From NCBI RefSeq assembly GCF_028283705.1, contig NZ_JAPWKD010000011.1, forward strand, positions 372,001-436,000: 64,000 nucleotides of DNA, written 5' to 3'. Numbering within the stretch: position 1 is the first letter of the stretch; each line of letters starts with the position of its first letter. This document shows positions 8,900 to 19,489 of this stretch, piece by piece. Below the pieces are notes generated by a model that was not told the origin of the DNA, did not search any database, and saw nothing but the letters and a program-made list of their open reading frames with translations. Both the position numbers and the translations under genes were made by a program. This stretch comes from Pantoea sp. (GTDB lineage Bacteria > Pseudomonadota > Gammaproteobacteria > Enterobacterales > Enterobacteriaceae).

Positions 8900-9292
8900 A
8901 TGACGATCAAACGTTATGGCATTGAGGGTGGCACCGGCACCGGCGGCCAGAAACTGCCGTTCGCACGGGCGGTAGAAGCTGATGGCTGGCTGTATATCTC
9001 CGGCCAGACACCGATGCGCGATGGTGAAGTGGTGGAAGGCGGCATCATCGAACAGACCCGGCTGGCGTTCGAAAACTGCCTGTCTATCATGCGGGAAGCC
9101 GGTTACCGGGTGGAAGATGTGGTGCACGTCACTGCGGTATTAACTGACGCCCGCTACTTCAGTTCATTTAATAAAGTATTCAGTGAGATATTTAGCGGGA
9201 ACCCTCCCGCACGTATTTGTAGCGTGCAGGATTTAGTTGTCGACTGCAAAGTTGAAGTCGATATGAAATGTTTCCGTACCGATCGTAAATAA
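8900..9292 (+). CDS. RidA-family (YjgF/YER057c/UK114) protein
   Basis: A 130-residue single-domain Rid protein. The typical elements are DGWLYISGQTPM near residue 32-43, the helix TRLAFENCLSIMREAGY, the stretch VVHVTAVLTDARYFSSFNKV and the catalytic-arginine segment PPARICSVQDL (Arg about residue 107). RidA hydrolyses reactive enamine/imine intermediates such as 2-aminoacrylate to keto acid and ammonia. Its place at the head of an operon ending in a D-serine dehydratase-like enzyme fits, since that enzyme class releases such enamines. It could instead belong to a Rid subgroup with a different substrate. Confidence 0.88.
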   Translation: MTIKRYGIEGGTGTGGQKLPFARAVEADGWLYISGQTPMRDGEVVEGGIIEQTRLAFENCLSIMREAGYRVEDVVHVTAVLTDARYFSSFNKVFSEIFSGNPPARICSVQDLVVDCKVEVDMKCFRTDRK

Positions 9293-9401
9293 CATCACCT
9301 CACCAACAACAGTCTGAATTTTTATTTTGCCCACACCAGGGTGTGTCGTTAATAAGTCATGTTTTTTCATGTTGTCTCCATTAAATAAGAGAGCATAAAA
9401 A

Positions 9402-10238
9402 ATGAATGCAATTTCGTTGAAGATGAGCGCCAGAATGGTCGCAGGTGCGCTGGTTATGCTGGCCGTGGCTGGCTGTACTCCCACCGAGGAGAAAAAAGAG
9501 GCGGGTGCGGCACCACAATCCGCGCTGCAAACCGTATTACAACGCGGCACCCTGCGCGTCGGTGACTGTCTGAGCTTCGCACCTTTCGGCTTTTACGATA
9601 AGGACGGCAATCCTGATGGCTATGACGTCGATTTAGCCAAAGCGCTGGCGAAAGAGATGGGCGTCAAGCTGGAAATGGTCAATACCACCAGCGCCAACCG
9701 CATCCCCAACCTGCAAACCAATAAAGTGGACGTGGTGTTCTGCAACTTCACCCGCAATCTGGAACGCGCCAAAGAGATCGGGTTCACCAACCCGTATGTG
9801 GTAGCGAGTGAAGCGATGCTGGTACGCAAAGAGAGTGGCATCAAATCCGCCCACGACATGGCCGGTAAAACCATCGCGACCGTCAAAGGTTCAACCAACG
9901 GTGACGAAGTACGCAGCATGGGTATCGACGTGAAAATCCAGGAATACGACTCTTCACAGGCAGCGATTCTCGCCGTGAAACAGGGCCAGGCCGATGCGAT
10001 GATCGAGGATAACAACTTCCTTGCGTATCAGGCCAAGCTCGATCCGACGCTGACCGTCACCAACGAAGCGCTGGTGCCGCTGGAATACAACGCCTTTGGG
10101 GTGAAACAAGGCGATCAGGTATGGCTCAATTATCTGAACGAATTCCTGTTTGAAATCAATGCTTCCGGTGAGAATGCCACGCTGTACCAGAAATGGTTTG
10201 GCAGCAAACCGCGTTACCCGCTGAACCCGCAATTCTGA
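9402..10238 (+). CDS. Polar amino-acid ABC transporter substrate-binding lipoprotein
   Basis: 278 residues with a lipoprotein signal (LAVAGC lipobox, Cys at residue 25). The rest is a family 3 solute-binding protein: TLRVGDCLSFAPFGFYDKDGN, YDVDLAKALAKEMG, IPNLQTNKVDVVFCNFTRN, GKTIATVKGSTNGDEV and DAMIEDNNFLAYQ. Asp and Arg ligands of the amino-acid alpha groups appear conserved (ERAKEIGFT follows the CNFTRN strand). It collects a polar amino acid for the two permeases and ATPase directly downstream. In this operon the ligand may be a D-amino acid, by inference only. Confidence 0.88.
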   Translation: MNAISLKMSARMVAGALVMLAVAGCTPTEEKKEAGAAPQSALQTVLQRGTLRVGDCLSFAPFGFYDKDGNPDGYDVDLAKALAKEMGVKLEMVNTTSANRIPNLQTNKVDVVFCNFTRNLERAKEIGFTNPYVVASEAMLVRKESGIKSAHDMAGKTIATVKGSTNGDEVRSMGIDVKIQEYDSSQAAILAVKQGQADAMIEDNNFLAYQAKLDPTLTVTNEALVPLEYNAFGVKQGDQVWLNYLNEFLFEINASGENATLYQKWFGSKPRYPLNPQF

Positions 10239-10245
10239 TTGTCTG

Positions 10246-10270
10246 CGGCGCAGCGCTGCATGCTGCGCCG
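10246..10270 (+). repeat. Intergenic hairpin between binding protein and permease genes
   Basis: Perfect 9-bp arms CGGCGCAGC (10246-10254) and GCTGCGCCG (10262-10270), no T tract. Such hairpins often let the binding-protein message outlast the permease message. Confidence 0.5.
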
Positions 10271-10287
10271 TCAGAAGGAGTAGGCCC

Positions 10288-11025
10288 ATGAGTTATCAAT
10301 GGTTAACCCTGTGGAATTATGGCGAAACTTTTCTGGCCGCCGCCTGGCTGACCCTCCAGGTCACCCTGCTGGCTTTTGCGCTGGCCGTGGCGCTGGGGCT
10401 GGTGGCAGCACTGGCGAAAGCCTCTCCACTGGCACCGGTGCGCTGGGTAAGTCACTGTTATGTTGAATTTATCCGTAATACGCCCGTCCTGCTGCAAATC
10501 TTTATTATCTTTTTCGGGCTGCCCTCTCTCGGCATCACCATGAGCGCCTTTACCGCCGGTGTGCTGGCGCTGGGTATCAACGTTGGTGCGTATCTGTCGG
10601 AGACTTTTCGCGCCGGGATTCAGTCCGTGCCGAAAGGACAGCTGGAGGCGGCGTGGATTCTGGGTATTCCGCGTCGTCAGGTGTTTCTCAGCGTAGTGCT
10701 GCCCCAGGCCGCGCGCGCTGTATGGCCAGCGATTATCAATAACCTGATTCAGTTGCTACTCGGCACGTCGTTACTATCGGCAATTGCCTTGCCAGAACTG
10801 ACCGGCACAGCAACGGTGATCAACGCCCGTACCCTGCTCTATATCCAGACTTTCAGCGTAGTGACGGTGGTGTATTTGCTGCTCAGCAACCTGTTTTCCT
10901 GGCTCGGCAATCTGGCAGGACGACGGATGTTTCATCCGCCGCTGGTGACCCAGGTAAAAAAGTCCGCCTGGTGGTGGGCAAGAAAATGGCTGACTAACCC
11001 ACTGAAACGGGAGAACGCGCTATGA
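10288..11025 (+). CDS. Amino-acid ABC transporter permease (HisM/GlnP type)
   Basis: 245 residues with five or so membrane helices and the family signature IRNTPVLLQIFIIFFGLP near residues 63-80, plus the ATPase-contact EAA loop in FRAGIQSVPKGQLEAAWILG. It is one half of the heterodimeric membrane channel; its stop overlaps the start of the second permease by 4 bases (ATGA), showing translational coupling. GGAG ribosome site 8 bases before the ATG. Confidence 0.9.
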   Translation: MSYQWLTLWNYGETFLAAAWLTLQVTLLAFALAVALGLVAALAKASPLAPVRWVSHCYVEFIRNTPVLLQIFIIFFGLPSLGITMSAFTAGVLALGINVGAYLSETFRAGIQSVPKGQLEAAWILGIPRRQVFLSVVLPQAARAVWPAIINNLIQLLLGTSLLSAIALPELTGTATVINARTLLYIQTFSVVTVVYLLLSNLFSWLGNLAGRRMFHPPLVTQVKKSAWWWARKWLTNPLKRENAL

Positions 11026-11666
11026 GCGACCTGATCATCAGTTCTTTACCGCTGCTGTTAAAAGGGCTGGGTATCACCCTGCTCCTGTCGGTGGCAGCGA
11101 TTGTTGGCAGCACCTTACTTGGTCTGCTCGCGGCCGTGCTGCGAACCAGCCGATTACCGGTCGCGCGCCAGGTTGCCGTGCTGTATACCGAGCTGTTCCG
11201 TGGCACACCGGTGCTGATCACCCTGATGTTTATTTACTTTGGCGTGGCGTATTTCGGCTATGAAATTAACCTGTTTGCCGCCGGAATTCTCGGCCTGAGC
11301 ATTTATCAGGGCGCGTATATTGCCGAAGTTTTTCGTGCCGGGATCGAAGCCGTGCCGAAAGGACAATGGGAAGTGTCATGGATCCTCGGCCTGTCGAAAC
11401 GCCAGACCTTTCTTAGCGTGGTCCTGCCGCAGACGCGCGGCATCGTGCTACCGCCACTGGTAGGCCAGTACCTTTCCCTGATTAAAGACACCTCAATTGT
11501 CAGCATGATCGGCATGTCGGAACTGATGCATCAAGGTCAGGCGATTGTTGACCGCATCGGCCAGCCGGTAGTGGTGTATGGCCTGGTGGCCGTGCTGTAC
11601 TTCGTTGTGTGCTTTCCACTTTCCCGTTGGGTTCAACATCATCAAACCAGGAGCCAGTTATCATGA
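11022..11666 (+). CDS. Amino-acid ABC transporter permease, second subunit
   Basis: 214 residues, hydrophobic, with [20 protein letters not shown] and the EAA loop [20 protein letters not shown], paralogous to the preceding gene. Starts within the end of the first permease and ends over the ATPase start by 4 bases (ATGA). The pair should form the importer channel for the lipoprotein at 9402. Confidence 0.9.
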   Translation: MSDLIISSLPLLLKGLGITLLLSVAAIVGSTLLGLLAAVLRTSRLPVARQVAVLYTELFRGTPVLITLMFIYFGVAYFGYEINLFAAGILGLSIYQGAYIAEVFRAGIEAVPKGQWEVSWILGLSKRQTFLSVVLPQTRGIVLPPLVGQYLSLIKDTSIVSMIGMSELMHQGQAIVDRIGQPVVVYGLVAVLYFVVCFPLSRWVQHHQTRSQLS

Positions 11667-12400
11667 GCAAATCCGCCATTACGCTGAGCCGTATTACTAA
11701 ATCCTTTGGTGCCACCCAGGTGCTGAAAGAGATCAGCCTTGACGTCTCGCCCGGCGAAGTGCTGGTGTTGATTGGTGCATCAGGTTCGGGGAAAAGTACC
11801 GTGCTGCGCATTATGAGCGGGCTGGAAACTGCCGACGGTGGCGAGATCTGGGTCAATCAGGTGCCATTGCACGATCGCAAACGCAGCCGGGAAATCTGTG
11901 GTCATGTTGGCATGGTGTTCCAGCAGTTCAATCTGTTTCCGCATAAAACGGCGCTGGGTAACGTGACGCTGGCGTTGATCAAAGCGCAGAAACTCTCCGC
12001 AGCGGAAGCCGATAAACGCGGCATGGCGGCACTGACGCGCGTCGGTCTGGCTGAGCGCGCACATCACTATCCAGCGCAGCTGTCCGGTGGACAGCAACAA
12101 CGCGTGGCAATTGCCCGTGCGCTGGCGGTTGAACCTAAAATTATGTTTTTTGATGAAGCCACGTCAGCTCTCGACCCGGAGTTAGTGGGCGAGGTGATGG
12201 AAGTGATGCGCAGCCTGGCACGTGAAGGCATGACCATGGTGGTGGTGACCCACGAGATGGGTTTTGCCCGCAAAACGGCTGACCGCGTGGTATTTATGGA
12301 CCAGGGCGTGATTGCCGAACAGGGATCGCCAGAGCAGATTTTCGTCCATCCACAAAACCCGCGCACGCAGCAGTTTTTATCACGCGTACTTGAACATTGA
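11663..12400 (+). CDS. Amino-acid ABC transporter ATP-binding protein (GlnQ/HisP type)
   Basis: 245 residues from the ATG of [13 protein letters not shown]; an in-frame reading from 11609 lies inside the permease and is rejected. Walker [10 protein letters not shown] near residue 37, Q-loop [16 protein letters not shown], signature [16 protein letters not shown], Walker [15 protein letters not shown] and switch His in [10 protein letters not shown]. The length and the FNLFPHKT loop are those of the polar amino-acid subfamily. It energises the importer encoded upstream and is followed 11 bases later by the PLP enzyme gene. Confidence 0.92.
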   Translation: MSKSAITLSRITKSFGATQVLKEISLDVSPGEVLVLIGASGSGKSTVLRIMSGLETADGGEIWVNQVPLHDRKRSREICGHVGMVFQQFNLFPHKTALGNVTLALIKAQKLSAAEADKRGMAALTRVGLAERAHHYPAQLSGGQQQRVAIARALAVEPKIMFFDEATSALDPELVGEVMEVMRSLAREGMTMVVVTHEMGFARKTADRVVFMDQGVIAEQGSPEQIFVHPQNPRTQQFLSRVLEH

Positions 12401-12411
12401 TCGGGGGCGTT

Positions 12412-13683
12412 ATGTCGATTCAATTTCCGCTGGTAGCGGATGGCAAGCTGGATGCACAACAACACGCACCGCGATTCAAATCGGTCGCCGGTGCGGGTGA
12501 CGCGCCGCTGCCGATTGGCACCGCCGTGCTCAGCAGTGAACAGGTGTTTTCACCGTTGCTGCTGATGAAGCAATCGGCGCTGGAAAACAATCTGCGCCAG
12601 TTGGCTGATTTCTGCCGTGAACAGGGCGTGATGCTGGCGGCACATGGCAAAACGTCAATGTCGCCCGCCATTCTGCGCCGCGCCATTACCGAGGGGGGAG
12701 CCTGGGGACTCAGTGCCGCCACCCCGGCACAGGTACGCGCGCTGCGTCAGTTTGGTATTCGCAACGTCTTTCTCGCCAATCAGCTGGTCGATCCTGCCGG
12801 TATCCGCTGGATGGGTGAATGGCAAAAACAGCATCCCGACCACGGTTTTCTCTGCTACGTAGATTCACTACAAGGAGTACGCTTGCTGGAACAGCACCTC
12901 GGTGACAGCCAGATTGCGGTACTGCTGGAGATGTCGGTCAGTGGCGGGCGCACTGGTTGCCGTACCCAGGCAACTGCACTGGAGATTGCGACAGCAATCG
13001 CTGCCAGCCCTGCCCTGCAACTGGTGGGTGTCGCGGGCTATGAGGGCGCATTGGGGGCGGGTCGCGATAGCGCCGGTATCGCCCGGGTACATGACTATTG
13101 TCAGATGCTGATCGCCACTGCCGCACGGCTGGCGGAAAAACGGCTGTTCGCGAGCGACCACATTATTCTCAGCGCCGGTGGCGGAGCCTGGTTTGATGTA
13201 GTCACCGCCTGTTTTACCGAAGCGCAGCTGCCATTCCCCGTTACCCCGCTGATTCGTTCCGGTGCTTATATGGCGCACGATAACGGGTTATATGCGCGTA
13301 TCAATCCCTTCTCGCAACCGGGTGCCACGCATCACTTTAATGCCGCGCTGGAGATCTGGGGTCGTGTGTTATCACGCCCGGAGCCGGGACTGGCATTTGT
13401 GGATTTCGGCCGCCGCGATGTGCCGTTCGATCAGGATTTGCCGAACCCGATGTGGGTACGTGATGCCGATGGCAGTGCACCTCGTGCGGCTGGCGCGATG
13501 CGTATCAGCGAAGTGAACGATCAACATGCGTATTTGCTGCTGCCGGAAGCAGACGAATTAAAGGTGGGTGACTGGGTTGGTTGTGGGATTTCGCATCCCT
13601 GCACCGCTTTCGATAAATGGCGCTATCTGCCGCTGGTGGATGATGATTATTGCGTCACAGATTCACTGGAAACAGCATTCTGA
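12412..13683 (+). CDS. D-serine dehydratase-like / D-threonine aldolase-like PLP enzyme (DSD1 fold)
   Basis: 423 residues, start at ATG 12412 after GGGGG. The N-terminal alanine-racemase barrel carries the PLP lysine in AAHGKTSMSP (Lys80); the C-terminal DSD1-like domain carries the zinc ligands in SHPCTAFDKW (His395, Cys397). This fold-type III, Zn- and PLP-dependent family includes eukaryotic-type D-serine dehydratase, D-threonine aldolase and D-threo-3-hydroxyaspartate dehydratase. All act on the D side, so the operon probably imports and breaks down a D-3-hydroxy amino acid. RidA encoded in the same operon would remove the enamine released by a dehydratase. The exact activity is unresolved. 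Confidence 0.82.
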   Translation: MSIQFPLVADGKLDAQQHAPRFKSVAGAGDAPLPIGTAVLSSEQVFSPLLLMKQSALENNLRQLADFCREQGVMLAAHGKTSMSPAILRRAITEGGAWGLSAATPAQVRALRQFGIRNVFLANQLVDPAGIRWMGEWQKQHPDHGFLCYVDSLQGVRLLEQHLGDSQIAVLLEMSVSGGRTGCRTQATALEIATAIAASPALQLVGVAGYEGALGAGRDSAGIARVHDYCQMLIATAARLAEKRLFASDHIILSAGGGAWFDVVTACFTEAQLPFPVTPLIRSGAYMAHDNGLYARINPFSQPGATHHFNAALEIWGRVLSRPEPGLAFVDFGRRDVPFDQDLPNPMWVRDADGSAPRAAGAMRISEVNDQHAYLLLPEADELKVGDWVGCGISHPCTAFDKWRYLPLVDDDYCVTDSLETAF

Positions 13684-13787
13684 GTCATATGTCGCCAATG
13701 GCGGCCCTTGATTTATGAACGCCATTTATAGGGGCTAACGACCGAAAAAAGTCTATTCCGCCGCCCACCAGGCGCTATGCTTTTTAG

Positions 13788-14666
<879 letters not shown>

Positions 14667-14675
14667 GCCACGCAA

Positions 14676-14700
14676 CTCTGGCCACACCGGGTGGCCAGAG
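14676..14700. terminator. Hairpin between convergent AKR and SDR genes
   Basis: Perfect 10-bp arms CTCTGGCCAC and GTGGCCAGAG separated by ACCGG. T tract weak on both strands; position between two gene ends suggests a bidirectional terminator. Confidence 0.55.
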
Positions 14701-14710
14701 ATTCACCTCA

Positions 14711-15544
14711 TTAACCCGGTGTTTGCAATTTTCCTGCGCGCATCGCCGCAATCACACCGCCATCAATCAGTAAATCGCTGCCAGTAACAAATCCGGCATC
14801 CGGACCCAGCAGGAAAGACGCCGCAACAGCAATTTCCTCTGGGGGAGCCATACGTTTCACCGGAGAGGCATCGACCATTGCGCGATAGATATCGCCAATT
14901 TCGGAGTTGAGTTCATGTTGCGCCAGCGGTGTCACAACCACCCCTGGGCTTATCGAGTTAACCCGTGCACCCTTCTCACCCCAGCTGATAGCCGATGCCT
15001 GCACACGAAGATGATTGGCGCGCTTCGCCATCATGTAAGCTACCAGGGTATTCGGGATAGCATCCTGTTGCAGGAAAGGTAAATCCAGCAATTCGTCAGC
15101 TGGCGTAAAGGCTAACGCCTGATCCTGTTCCGCTGACAGCGCGGGCATCATATGGCCCGCCATGCTGGAGATAATCAGGCCTGCCCCACCTGGAGCGATA
15201 ACGTTTTCAAACTCATCAAACACCAGCGCAGCACCGTAGAGATCAACCTCAAGAACTTTGTCTACCGGGGCCATATTCGGTGACAGACCGGCAGTATTGA
15301 CCACCTGCATCACATTACCCAGTGAAGTCGCGTAAGCAGCCAGCCGTTGTACCGAGTCGCGCGATGTCACGTCAACATCCTGCGTCTCGACGCGGTATCC
15401 CGCCGCCAGGAGCTGCTCAGCAGCCTGTTGCAGCGTCTGAGCATTGAAATCGGCCAGCAGCAGCGTTTTGCCAAATCCCTGACGGCGTGCAATCGCCTGA
15501 CCAATGCCACCCGCACCAATTATTACCACGATATCTTTCGTCAT
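14711..15544 (-). CDS. Short-chain dehydrogenase/reductase
   Basis: 277 residues. The N-terminal nucleotide motif is IIGAGGIGQAIARR, a variant of the usual TGxxxGIG pattern. Catalytic Tyr and Lys are in VAYMMAKRANHL, and the C-terminal SDR block SINSISPGVV-type sequence (residues about 195-205) and FVTGSDLLIDGG are present. The middle has an insertion around GHMMPALSAEQDQAL compared with minimal SDRs. An NAD(P)-dependent oxidoreductase of unknown substrate, divergent from the LysR regulator at 15675, which probably controls it. Confidence 0.85.
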   Translation of the reverse strand: MTKDIVVIIGAGGIGQAIARRQGFGKTLLLADFNAQTLQQAAEQLLAAGYRVETQDVDVTSRDSVQRLAAYATSLGNVMQVVNTAGLSPNMAPVDKVLEVDLYGAALVFDEFENVIAPGGAGLIISSMAGHMMPALSAEQDQALAFTPADELLDLPFLQQDAIPNTLVAYMMAKRANHLRVQASAISWGEKGARVNSISPGVVVTPLAQHELNSEIGDIYRAMVDASPVKRMAPPEEIAVAASFLLGPDAGFVTGSDLLIDGGVIAAMRAGKLQTPG

Positions 15545-15674
15545 ATTGACCTCTCAATAGTTCGTCATAAGGGATTGCCGCCCTGCGGTTCAATCAATGA
15601 GCGAAAGTCTATACGCGGGTGATTCAGGTGATAATATGCTTAATAGTTAATGAACTTATATCTGAGATTTATAA

Positions 15675-16607
15675 ATGCTTCGAGATGAGCTGGGCGATCT
15701 GGCCGCATTTTTAGTGGTGGCTGAAGAAAAAAGCTTTACGCGCGCAGCGGCAAGGCTGGGTACCTCGCAACCATCACTGAGCCAGACCGTACGACGCCTG
15801 GAGGAACGCCTCGGTGTGCGTCTGTTGATTCGAACCACACGCAATGTTGCCGTAACGGAAGCCGGTGAACAGCTGGTAAATACTCTGCGGCCGGCGTTTA
15901 GCGATATCGACAATCGATTACAGGCGCTAAGTCAGTTTCGCGATAAACCCGCCGGAACGGTTCGTATCACGGCGGGACAGCACGCAGCAGACACCCTGAT
16001 CTGGCCCGCCATCAACGAGGTACTGCATACCTACCCTGACATTAAAGTTGAACTATCGCTGGACTCCGCCCTGACAGACATCGTCAGTGAACGTTTTGAT
16101 GCCGGTATTCGCCTCGGCGAGCAGGTGGAACAGGATATGATCGCCTCGCGTATTGGCCCCGAGTTGCGCCTGGCGGTGGTGGGAACACCCGACTATTTCG
16201 CCAGGCATGGCGTTCCTGCATCGCCGCATGATTTAACCCATCATTCCTGTATCAATATCCGCTTGCCCAGTTCAGGTGGCATCTATGTGTGGGAATTTAA
16301 TCAGGGGGAACGCGAACTCAACGTACGCGTTGATGGGCAATTTATTGTCAATAATATCGTCGCAACGCTGAAAGCTGCCGAGGCCGGGCTGGGATTAGCT
16401 ATGGTGATGGAAGATATGGTGCAAGCCCAGCTAGAGGCTGGCTCGCTGGTGCGGGTGCTGGAAGCCTGGTGCGAACCTTTTGCCGGTTATCACATTTATT
16501 ACCCCAGCCGTCGCCTGCTTTCTCCGGCGTTTCAGGTATTTTTACAGACCTTACGCCAGAGAAATGAGGCAGCAGAAAAGCAGCGCAGGGAAAAACGCTT
16601 ACGCTGA
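15675..16607 (+). CDS. LysR-family transcriptional regulator
   Basis: 310 residues. N-terminal LysR helix-turn-helix (FTRAAARLGTSQPSLSQTVR, residues about 18-37) and a periplasmic-binding-like effector domain with TAGQHAADTLIWPAIN and DSALTDIVSERFDAGIRLGE, in the group of LysR regulators next to SDR or aldo/keto reductase genes. It is divergent from the SDR gene across a 130-bp gap, the standard arrangement for regulating that target. Its end overlaps the end of the convergent racemase gene by 9 bases. Confidence 0.9.
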   Translation: MLRDELGDLAAFLVVAEEKSFTRAAARLGTSQPSLSQTVRRLEERLGVRLLIRTTRNVAVTEAGEQLVNTLRPAFSDIDNRLQALSQFRDKPAGTVRITAGQHAADTLIWPAINEVLHTYPDIKVELSLDSALTDIVSERFDAGIRLGEQVEQDMIASRIGPELRLAVVGTPDYFARHGVPASPHDLTHHSCINIRLPSSGGIYVWEFNQGERELNVRVDGQFIVNNIVATLKAAEAGLGLAMVMEDMVQAQLEAGSLVRVLEAWCEPFAGYHIYYPSRRLLSPAFQVFLQTLRQRNEAAEKQRREKRLR

Positions 16608-17294
16608 AAGCGCCAGCTTCACCGCATCCTGCGCATGAATCAGCGTGGTATCGAACAACGGCACTGTCGCATCTTCCGGTTTGACCAGCAGGGTGATTTC
16701 GGTACAACCGAGAATGATAGCTTCAGCGCCATCAGCCACCAGCTGCGCGATAATCTCGCGATACTGCGCCCGCGATTCATCGCGAATCACACCGAGACAC
16801 AATTCCTGATAGATGATGTCGTGTACCACTTTGCGTTGCGCAGCGGCGGGCACCAGTACCTCGATGCCGTACTGCTGTTGCAGGCGACCTTTATAGAAAT
16901 CCTGTTCCATAGTGAATGCTGTTGCCAGCAACCCCACGCGTTTTACCCCTGAGTGACGAATACGCTCCGCCGTGGCGTCAGCAATGTGCAGCAGTGGAAT
17001 CTGCACAGCCTCCGTGATCTGATGAGCCACTTTATGCATGGTATTGGTACAAAGCACGATGAAATCTGCCCCACCCTGCTCCAGACTGACGGCGGCAGCG
17101 GCCAGCATCTCTCCGGCTTTTTCCCATTCTCCGGCCATCTGCATTTTCTCGATTTCCTGAAAATCGACGCTATACATCAGGCTACGCGCAGAGTGCAATC
17201 CACCCAGTTGCTGCTTCACCTGCTCATTGATAATGCGGTAATACAGCGCGGTTGATTCCCAGCTCATCCCACCAATCAGACCGATCAGTTTCAT
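16599..17294 (-). CDS. Aspartate/glutamate racemase family protein (YgeA-like)
   Basis: 231 residues from the ATG of MKLIGLIGGMSWEST; an earlier in-frame ATG at 17321 lies inside the upstream gene. The two catalytic cysteines of cofactor-independent racemases are present (VLCTNTMHK near residue 85, LGCTEITLL near 190). The family interconverts D- and L-aspartate, glutamate or other amino acids. Its start codon overlaps the stop of the FUSC gene (ATGA at 17291-17294), so the two are co-translated, which hints at a shared but unclear role. Confidence 0.87.
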   Translation of the reverse strand: MKLIGLIGGMSWESTALYYRIINEQVKQQLGGLHSARSLMYSVDFQEIEKMQMAGEWEKAGEMLAAAAVSLEQGGADFIVLCTNTMHKVAHQITEAVQIPLLHIADATAERIRHSGVKRVGLLATAFTMEQDFYKGRLQQQYGIEVLVPAAAQRKVVHDIIYQELCLGVIRDESRAQYREIIAQLVADGAEAIILGCTEITLLVKPEDATVPLFDTTLIHAQDAVKLALSA

Positions 17295-19342
17295 TGTGCG
17301 TCCTTTGTTTTGTCCGGCCATCGTGCCGTCGGAAATAACGATAACCGAATATTAAATAAATGGAACAGCGGGACAAACAGAGCGCGATCCTGTAACGCCC
17401 CCGCCTCCAGTCCCAGCAACAAACGGTTCAGCTCAAGCAACAATGCCGCTTGCGGCTGGGTTTGCAGCGACTTCAGACGCTGTTTCAGGAACAGACTCAG
17501 CTCGTGAAACATCGCTCCACTATCAATGTTATGCGCTGCCAGTAAGGTCTGATGACGTGTATAGAAGTCATAGCAATTAGCTCCCAGCCAGGCTTCAGCA
17601 ATCAGGTTTCCCCCCGCCACCAGGTCCGGCACCGGATCAACGCGTTTACGTGGCAGGATCACATTCACCTTATCCAGCGTGCGTGCCACAAATTGCTGAC
17701 GCATCGACAGGGTTACGCCATTAAGCCGCATCGCCGAAAGAAATTGCAGCAGCTCGCGGATACCTTTCCGCATCGCGCGTTTCGCCGTCCACGATGGCCG
17801 TTTATTACGGATCAAGGCGGTAATCACCACCCCAAAGACGATACCCAGCATGGTCGAGAGCACAGCGTTCACTATAAGCAGCAAATCCGGTTTGAAGTGA
17901 TGGCTCATGCCGATAAAGCCAGGTATCTGTGTCGCGACGATCAGGCCAATCAGGTTAGTCGAAGGATTGGCGATCACCAAACCCAGCGCCAGCAAGCCCG
18001 GAGCCAGACAAATGATCAGCGCTTCAAAGGTGATGGCCTGTGGGATAAGAAACACGATGTACATCAGACTAATGGCTACCGCAATGATCACCCCTTTGAG
18101 GAACAACTTCATGGGGGCGATCGGGCTATCCATTCCGGCAAAGAATGAACACAGCACCGCCGCCATCATCGGCGCGGTCGAACCATCCACCCAGCCACTG
18201 CCGATCCAGAACAGACAGGTGGCAAAAGTGGCGATAAACGCGGTAAAGGATGAGAGCAGCAACAAACCTTTGTCGATATGCCGATGGGTACGTGCCACGG
18301 TTTTTCCGGGTTTCACCGTTGGTGTCCACTCACTCACACGCTCGCTGACGCTGTGGTAAGCATGGGCGATACGCACAAAGTTCAGCAACCGTTCCAGCAA
18401 TCCGAGCAATAAAATGCTCTCCTCGCTGTTCAACCTACCCTCTTCCCATGCCTGCTTCAGTTGATCCTGCGCCGCCACCAGATTGGCATGCACCGGTTGA
18501 TCGTCATCACCATTCAGCCACAGCAGGAATTGCTGAAACGCCTGCGCAACATACTCGGGGAAAAGAATGTTCTGTTGTGCCAGCAGGTTAAGCCGCGACT
18601 CAATGGCTGTCAGGGTCGGAATCAGATAAGAGAGATGCTGATATTGCACGCTGACCAGACGCACCAGACGACGCGCGGAGTCTCCTTCATAGACACAATG
18701 GGTAATCAGCGTTTCCACATTCAGCGGGTAGTTCGCCATCTGAATCAGGATGCCTTCCCGTTCAACCGTCTTCTCGGCTGGCATCGCGGTTACCAGCTCA
18801 CGGCACAGATTGCGTGCGTTCTGATACCACTGGCTGACGCTCTGCTCCAGCAGATGACGCATCGACACCGGCATAATCAGGCGATGTACCAGGCTGCTGC
18901 ACACAATCGCCACAGTGATTTCTTCAATACGTGAGATGACGGTGTAAGTAATCGACGCCGGTGACGTCACATCGGGGAACCCCATGATGGCTGCGCTATA
19001 TCCCGCCAGCATAAATACATAACTTTTCGGCGTGCGGTCGTGCAACGACAGATAGAGGCAGACCGCCACCCACAGCGAGATTGCGAGGCTGAATAGTATC
19101 GGGTCCTGCACCGTAGCCGGGTAGATCAGCAGCGTGAACAGACCACCCAACAGCGTACCAAAGAAACGGAAGATCGATTTCGACACCGTTGAAGCGGAGT
19201 AGAGCTGGGAAGCAACGTACACTGTAGTCAGCGACCAGGCCGGTTTATCGAGATTGAGTTCCAGAGCAATGTAAAAAGCCAGAAAGGCAGCAAGACAGGT
19301 TTTGGCAGAAAACAGCACTGCGCTTTGAGAAAACCACTTCAT
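17291..19342 (-). CDS. FUSC-family inner-membrane protein (AaeB/YccS-like)
   Basis: 683 residues with two blocks of membrane helices (about residues 10-165 and 355-500), each followed by a large cytosolic region: the duplicated FUSC architecture of AaeB and related aromatic-acid efflux subunits. AaeB works with a membrane-fusion protein (AaeA), which is not seen next to it here. Likely export of aromatic carboxylates or other weak acids. The final codon overlaps the racemase start. The 264-bp gap upstream also serves the divergent SsuA-like gene. Confidence 0.82.
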   Translation of the reverse strand: MKWFSQSAVLFSAKTCLAAFLAFYIALELNLDKPAWSLTTVYVASQLYSASTVSKSIFRFFGTLLGGLFTLLIYPATVQDPILFSLAISLWVAVCLYLSLHDRTPKSYVFMLAGYSAAIMGFPDVTSPASITYTVISRIEEITVAIVCSSLVHRLIMPVSMRHLLEQSVSQWYQNARNLCRELVTAMPAEKTVEREGILIQMANYPLNVETLITHCVYEGDSARRLVRLVSVQYQHLSYLIPTLTAIESRLNLLAQQNILFPEYVAQAFQQFLLWLNGDDDQPVHANLVAAQDQLKQAWEEGRLNSEESILLLGLLERLLNFVRIAHAYHSVSERVSEWTPTVKPGKTVARTHRHIDKGLLLLSSFTAFIATFATCLFWIGSGWVDGSTAPMMAAVLCSFFAGMDSPIAPMKLFLKGVIIAVAISLMYIVFLIPQAITFEALIICLAPGLLALGLVIANPSTNLIGLIVATQIPGFIGMSHHFKPDLLLIVNAVLSTMLGIVFGVVITALIRNKRPSWTAKRAMRKGIRELLQFLSAMRLNGVTLSMRQQFVARTLDKVNVILPRKRVDPVPDLVAGGNLIAEAWLGANCYDFYTRHQTLLAAHNIDSGAMFHELSLFLKQRLKSLQTQPQAALLLELNRLLLGLEAGALQDRALFVPLFHLFNIRLSLFPTARWPDKTKDAQ

Positions 19343-19489
19343 AAAGCTTAAAAGACCTTGAGCAGGCAGGGAGGAACTCTATCCTGGCAGAAGCCTCTGT
19401 GGTTGGCATTTTGATTTGTTATACAAATTATTACCGTGCTAATTATATGGGCATCTATGGAAATTCCGCGCGACGTTTTTCTCACTTTA

